This document shows, one piece after another, positions 61,594 through 64,000 of a DNA stretch of 64,000 bases (the first letter of the stretch is position 1; each line of letters opens with the position of its first letter). This stretch comes from Paenibacillus curdlanolyticus YK9. Its GTDB lineage: Bacteria; Bacillota; Bacilli; Paenibacillales; Paenibacillaceae. The notes beneath the pieces were generated by a model. It ran no database searches and had not been told where the DNA came from. It was given only the letters and a program-made list of their open reading frames with translations. Both the position numbers and the translations under genes were made by a program. The DNA lies in assembly GCF_000179615.1 (NCBI RefSeq), contig NZ_AEDD01000001.1:248001-312000 (forward strand), in the 5' to 3' direction.

Positions 61594-63674
61594 TGGCTAA
61601 GGATCTATTGTTCGAGATTGGCCTTGAAGAGGTGCCGGCGCGGTTTGTGCGCGCTGCCGTTAATCAATTGCGTGACAAGCTGGCCAAATGGCTGGATGAA
61701 TCCCGTATTTCGCATGGCGAAGTTGAAGCGTACGCTACGCCTCGCCGATTGGCTGTCCTCGTGCGCGAGGTTGCCGAGAAGCAGTCCGATGTAAACGAGG
61801 AAGTAAAAGGCCCTTCGCGCAAAATCGCGCAGGATGCCGAAGGACAATGGAGCAAAGCTGCATTGGGCTTCGCCAAGAGCCAAGGCGTTGAGCCGGAGCA
61901 GCTCTTCTTTAAAGAGCTTGCTGGCGTTGAATATGTATATGGCAACAAAAGCAGCGTAGGCGTTGAGACCGCATCCGTGCTGACTGAAGGGCTGACGGCT
62001 ATCGTAACGTCGATGACCTTCCCGAAAAGCATGCGTTGGGGCAGCTATGACTTGAAGTTCGTTCGTCCGATCAAATGGCTCGTTGCGATGTTCGGATCCC
62101 AGATTGTACCGCTAGAGCTTGCAGGCGTACAAAGCGGCAATGTGACGCGCGGACATCGCTTCCTAGGCGCCGAGACAACGATTGAAACGCCAAGCAGCTA
62201 TGTAGAAGCGCTTCGTGCACAGCATGTTATTGCTGATATTGCAGAGCGCGAAGCAGAGATCGTTCGCCAGATCGAAGCACTGGCCCAAGAACAAGGCTGG
62301 GAGATCGCTGTTAAGGAAGATCTGCTCGAAGAGGTATTGTTCCTCGTAGAGACGCCTAGCGTTTTGTTCGGCACATTCGATCCTTCGTTCCTTCAAATTC
62401 CGCAGGAAGTGCTCATTACGTCGATGCGCGAGCATCAGCGGTACTTCCCGGTGCTGGATAAAGCAGGCAAACTGCTTCCATTCTTCGTAACGGTGCGCAA
62501 CGGCGACCGTACTTCGCTGGATGTTGTAGCAAAAGGCAATGAGAAGGTGCTTCGCGCCCGTCTATCCGACGCTAAGTTCTTCTACGCTGAAGACCAGAAG
62601 CTCGCGATCTCTGATGCATTGCAGAAGCTGGAAACGATCGTGTACCACGAGGAACTCGGAACAGTGGCGGATAAGGTCCGCCGTATTCGCGCTATCGCTG
62701 ACCAGATGGCTGCGCATGTGCAGGCAGACGCGTCGGCCGTAGCTGATATCAGCCGCGCTGCTGACATTAGCAAGTTCGATTTGGTAACCCAAATGGTCTA
62801 TGAATTCCCTGAGCTTCAAGGCATTATGGGGGAAGATTATGCGAGAAAAGCTGGGGAACGCGAAGCGGTAGCCGTTGCGATCAACGAGCATTACCAGCCG
62901 AGGTTTGCCGGAGATCGCGCTCCTGCTTCACTGGCTGGCGCTGTGATCAGCCTTTCGGACAAAATCGATACGATTGTCGGCTGCTTCTCGATCGGCATTA
63001 TCCCTACCGGCTCGCAGGATCCATACGCGCTTCGTCGTCAGGCGGCAGGCATCGTTCAAACGATTCTTGCGCAAGGGCTTCCGCTCGCGCTTGGTGATTT
63101 GTTCGATATCGCGCTCGCTGTGCACGAACAGCGCGGCTTGAAACGTCCGGCAGCGGAAGTGCGTAAGGAGCTGTATGAGTTCTTCGGTCTCCGCGTTAAA
63201 AACGTATTAACGGAGCAAGGGGTTCGTTATGATGTCGTTGACGCGGTCATGGCGGCAGGCTTTGATGATCTGAAGCTGACGGTCGAGCGGGCATCAGTAT
63301 TGATCGGACGCGCTGCAGGCGAAGAGAAGAATGAGTTTAAGACGGTTGTTGAGGCCTTTAACCGCGTCAACAATCTTGCTGCTAAAGCCGAATCGGAGGT
63401 TGTGGATCCGGCGTTGTTCGCAGAACCGGCGGAGCAAGCTTTGTACGAAGCATGGAAAACGGCTCATCCCGCGTATGCGGAGCGTTTCCGGAACGGAGAC
63501 ATTGCAGGGGCGCTCGAACTGCTGGCCGCATTGAAGGAGCCGATCACGGCTTATTTCGATTCCGTCATGGTCATGGCTCAGCAAGAAGATGTGCGCCGCA
63601 ATCGATTGGCGACCCTTGCAGGGCTTTCCAGCGATATCGTGAAGCTTGCGGATTTTGCTAAGCTGGTCTGGTAG
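61593..63674 (+). CDS. glyS: Glycyl-tRNA synthetase beta subunit
   Basis: tRNA-binding partner of GlyQ, needed for aminoacylation. The 693-residue chain starts KDLLFEIGLEEVPARFVRAA and contains the conserved EHQRYFPVLDKAGKLLPFF and ARLSDAKFFYAEDQ segments, an HD-like region, and a C-terminal anticodon-binding domain. Its start overlaps the glyQ stop by one base (TAATG), giving a balanced output of both subunits under the T-box. Forty bases separate it from the next gene, with no terminator visible. Confidence 0.97.
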   Translation: MAKDLLFEIGLEEVPARFVRAAVNQLRDKLAKWLDESRISHGEVEAYATPRRLAVLVREVAEKQSDVNEEVKGPSRKIAQDAEGQWSKAALGFAKSQGVEPEQLFFKELAGVEYVYGNKSSVGVETASVLTEGLTAIVTSMTFPKSMRWGSYDLKFVRPIKWLVAMFGSQIVPLELAGVQSGNVTRGHRFLGAETTIETPSSYVEALRAQHVIADIAEREAEIVRQIEALAQEQGWEIAVKEDLLEEVLFLVETPSVLFGTFDPSFLQIPQEVLITSMREHQRYFPVLDKAGKLLPFFVTVRNGDRTSLDVVAKGNEKVLRARLSDAKFFYAEDQKLAISDALQKLETIVYHEELGTVADKVRRIRAIADQMAAHVQADASAVADISRAADISKFDLVTQMVYEFPELQGIMGEDYARKAGEREAVAVAINEHYQPRFAGDRAPASLAGAVISLSDKIDTIVGCFSIGIIPTGSQDPYALRRQAAGIVQTILAQGLPLALGDLFDIALAVHEQRGLKRPAAEVRKELYEFFGLRVKNVLTEQGVRYDVVDAVMAAGFDDLKLTVERASVLIGRAAGEEKNEFKTVVEAFNRVNNLAAKAESEVVDPALFAEPAEQALYEAWKTAHPAYAERFRNGDIAGALELLAALKEPITAYFDSVMVMAQQEDVRRNRLATLAGLSSDIVKLADFAKLVW

Positions 63675-63713
63675 TCTAGCGTTGCTTTAAACAGAGTGCA
63701 GGAGGGATGGAAC

Positions 63714-64000
63714 ATGGCAAGTGACGAACGCAGCTTAGTCGTATACGTCGTGTCTGATTCGGCAGGTGAAACAGGTGAATTCGTCGTTCGTGCGGCAGCC
63801 GCTCAGTTCCATCCGATCCATGCCGACATTAGGAGAGCGCCATTCATACAGGATGTTTCCGCTTTGGAACGGGTGGTGCTCCGCGCCAAGCAGACGGGCG
63901 GCATCATTTTATTTACTTTGGTTATTCCAGCGCTGCGAGATGAGCTGAAGAAGCTTAGTCAAACCTATGAAGTGGAGTGTATCGATCTGCTCGGATCGCT
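63714..64000 (+). CDS. Pyruvate, phosphate dikinase regulatory protein (DUF299), partial
   Basis: Only the first ~95 residues are in the window: VVYVVSDSAGETGEFVVRAA, then ADIRRAPFIQD, and IILFTLVIPALRDEL. The SDS-x-GETGE start is characteristic of the DUF299/PPDK regulatory family (B. subtilis YqfL position), bifunctional kinase-phosphorylases that control pyruvate phosphate dikinase or PEP synthase. The P-loop lies beyond the window. ATG 63714 follows GGAGGGA. B. subtilis carries ccpN between glyS and this gene; here they are directly adjacent. Confidence 0.92.
   Translation, partial: MASDERSLVVYVVSDSAGETGEFVVRAAAAQFHPIHADIRRAPFIQDVSALERVVLRAKQTGGIILFTLVIPALRDELKKLSQTYEVECIDLLGS

Overview
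This 64 kb window reads as a chromosomal core segment of an endospore-forming Bacillota bacterium, most likely Paenibacillaceae (Paenibacillus or a close relative). The grounds are: sporulation genes (gpr, spoIIP, yqfC, yqfD, a probable coat protein), moderate GC, strong AGGAGG-type ribosome binding sites, a glyQS T-box leader, a CIRCE element, a YesM/YesN-type two-component pair, and a gene order that matches the Bacillus subtilis stretch holA-rpsT-gpr-spoIIP-yqxA-lepA-hemW-hrcA-grpE-dnaK-dnaJ-prmA-rsmE-mtaB-rpsU-yqeY-yqfA-yqfC-yqfD-phoH-pgpH-ybeY-dgkA-cdd-era-yqzL-recO-glyQ-glyS-yqfL.

Layout. 1-5.1 kb: end of an unidentified extracytoplasmic-looking protein, holA, rpsT (minus strand) and gpr, then a 1.55 kb IS1182-like element inserted exactly at the stem-loop of the gpr terminator; the whole stem-loop is duplicated as a 29-bp direct repeat. 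5.2-16 kb: spoIIP, a yqxA-position protein, lepA, hemW, a small ArgA-like acetyltransferase with a possible ARG box over its promoter, and the HrcA/CIRCE heat-shock operon hrcA-grpE-dnaK-dnaJ. 16-26.4 kb: an accessory carbohydrate cassette (YesN-like regulator, YesM-like kinase, sugar-binding lipoprotein, two permeases, GH2 beta-galactosidase) with two cre-like sites. 26.9-28.9 kb: a divergent GntR/ABC exporter operon. The cassette and exporter together lie between dnaJ and prmA, which are neighbours in B. subtilis.

29-37 kb: prmA, an M50 site-2 protease, rsmE, mtaB, a Nudix hydrolase, deoC, a convergent Na/Pi-type transporter overlapping deoC by 80 bp, a 600-bp intergenic region full of repeats, and an RlmI-like methyltransferase. 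37-46 kb: addB-addA recombination nuclease, an anchored protein of unknown role and a probable spore coat protein. 46-58.8 kb: hit, rpsU, yqeY, an NfeD protein with floA (membrane microdomains), yqfC/yqfD, phoH, pgpH, ybeY, dgkA, cdd, era, yqzL and recO. 58.9-64 kb: a MATE exporter, T-box-controlled glyQS, and the start of a pyruvate phosphate dikinase regulator.

I found no CRISPR array, prophage, toxin-antitoxin or defence island, and no clearly new multi-gene system. The most interesting items are small: the terminator-targeting IS with a frame change at an A AAA AAG heptamer, the ARG-box-like operator, the mirrored 50-bp repeats next to an alternating purine-pyrimidine tract, and palindromic operators at the MATE and GntR promoters. 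Starts were adjusted by hand from ribosome binding sites; no database search was run.
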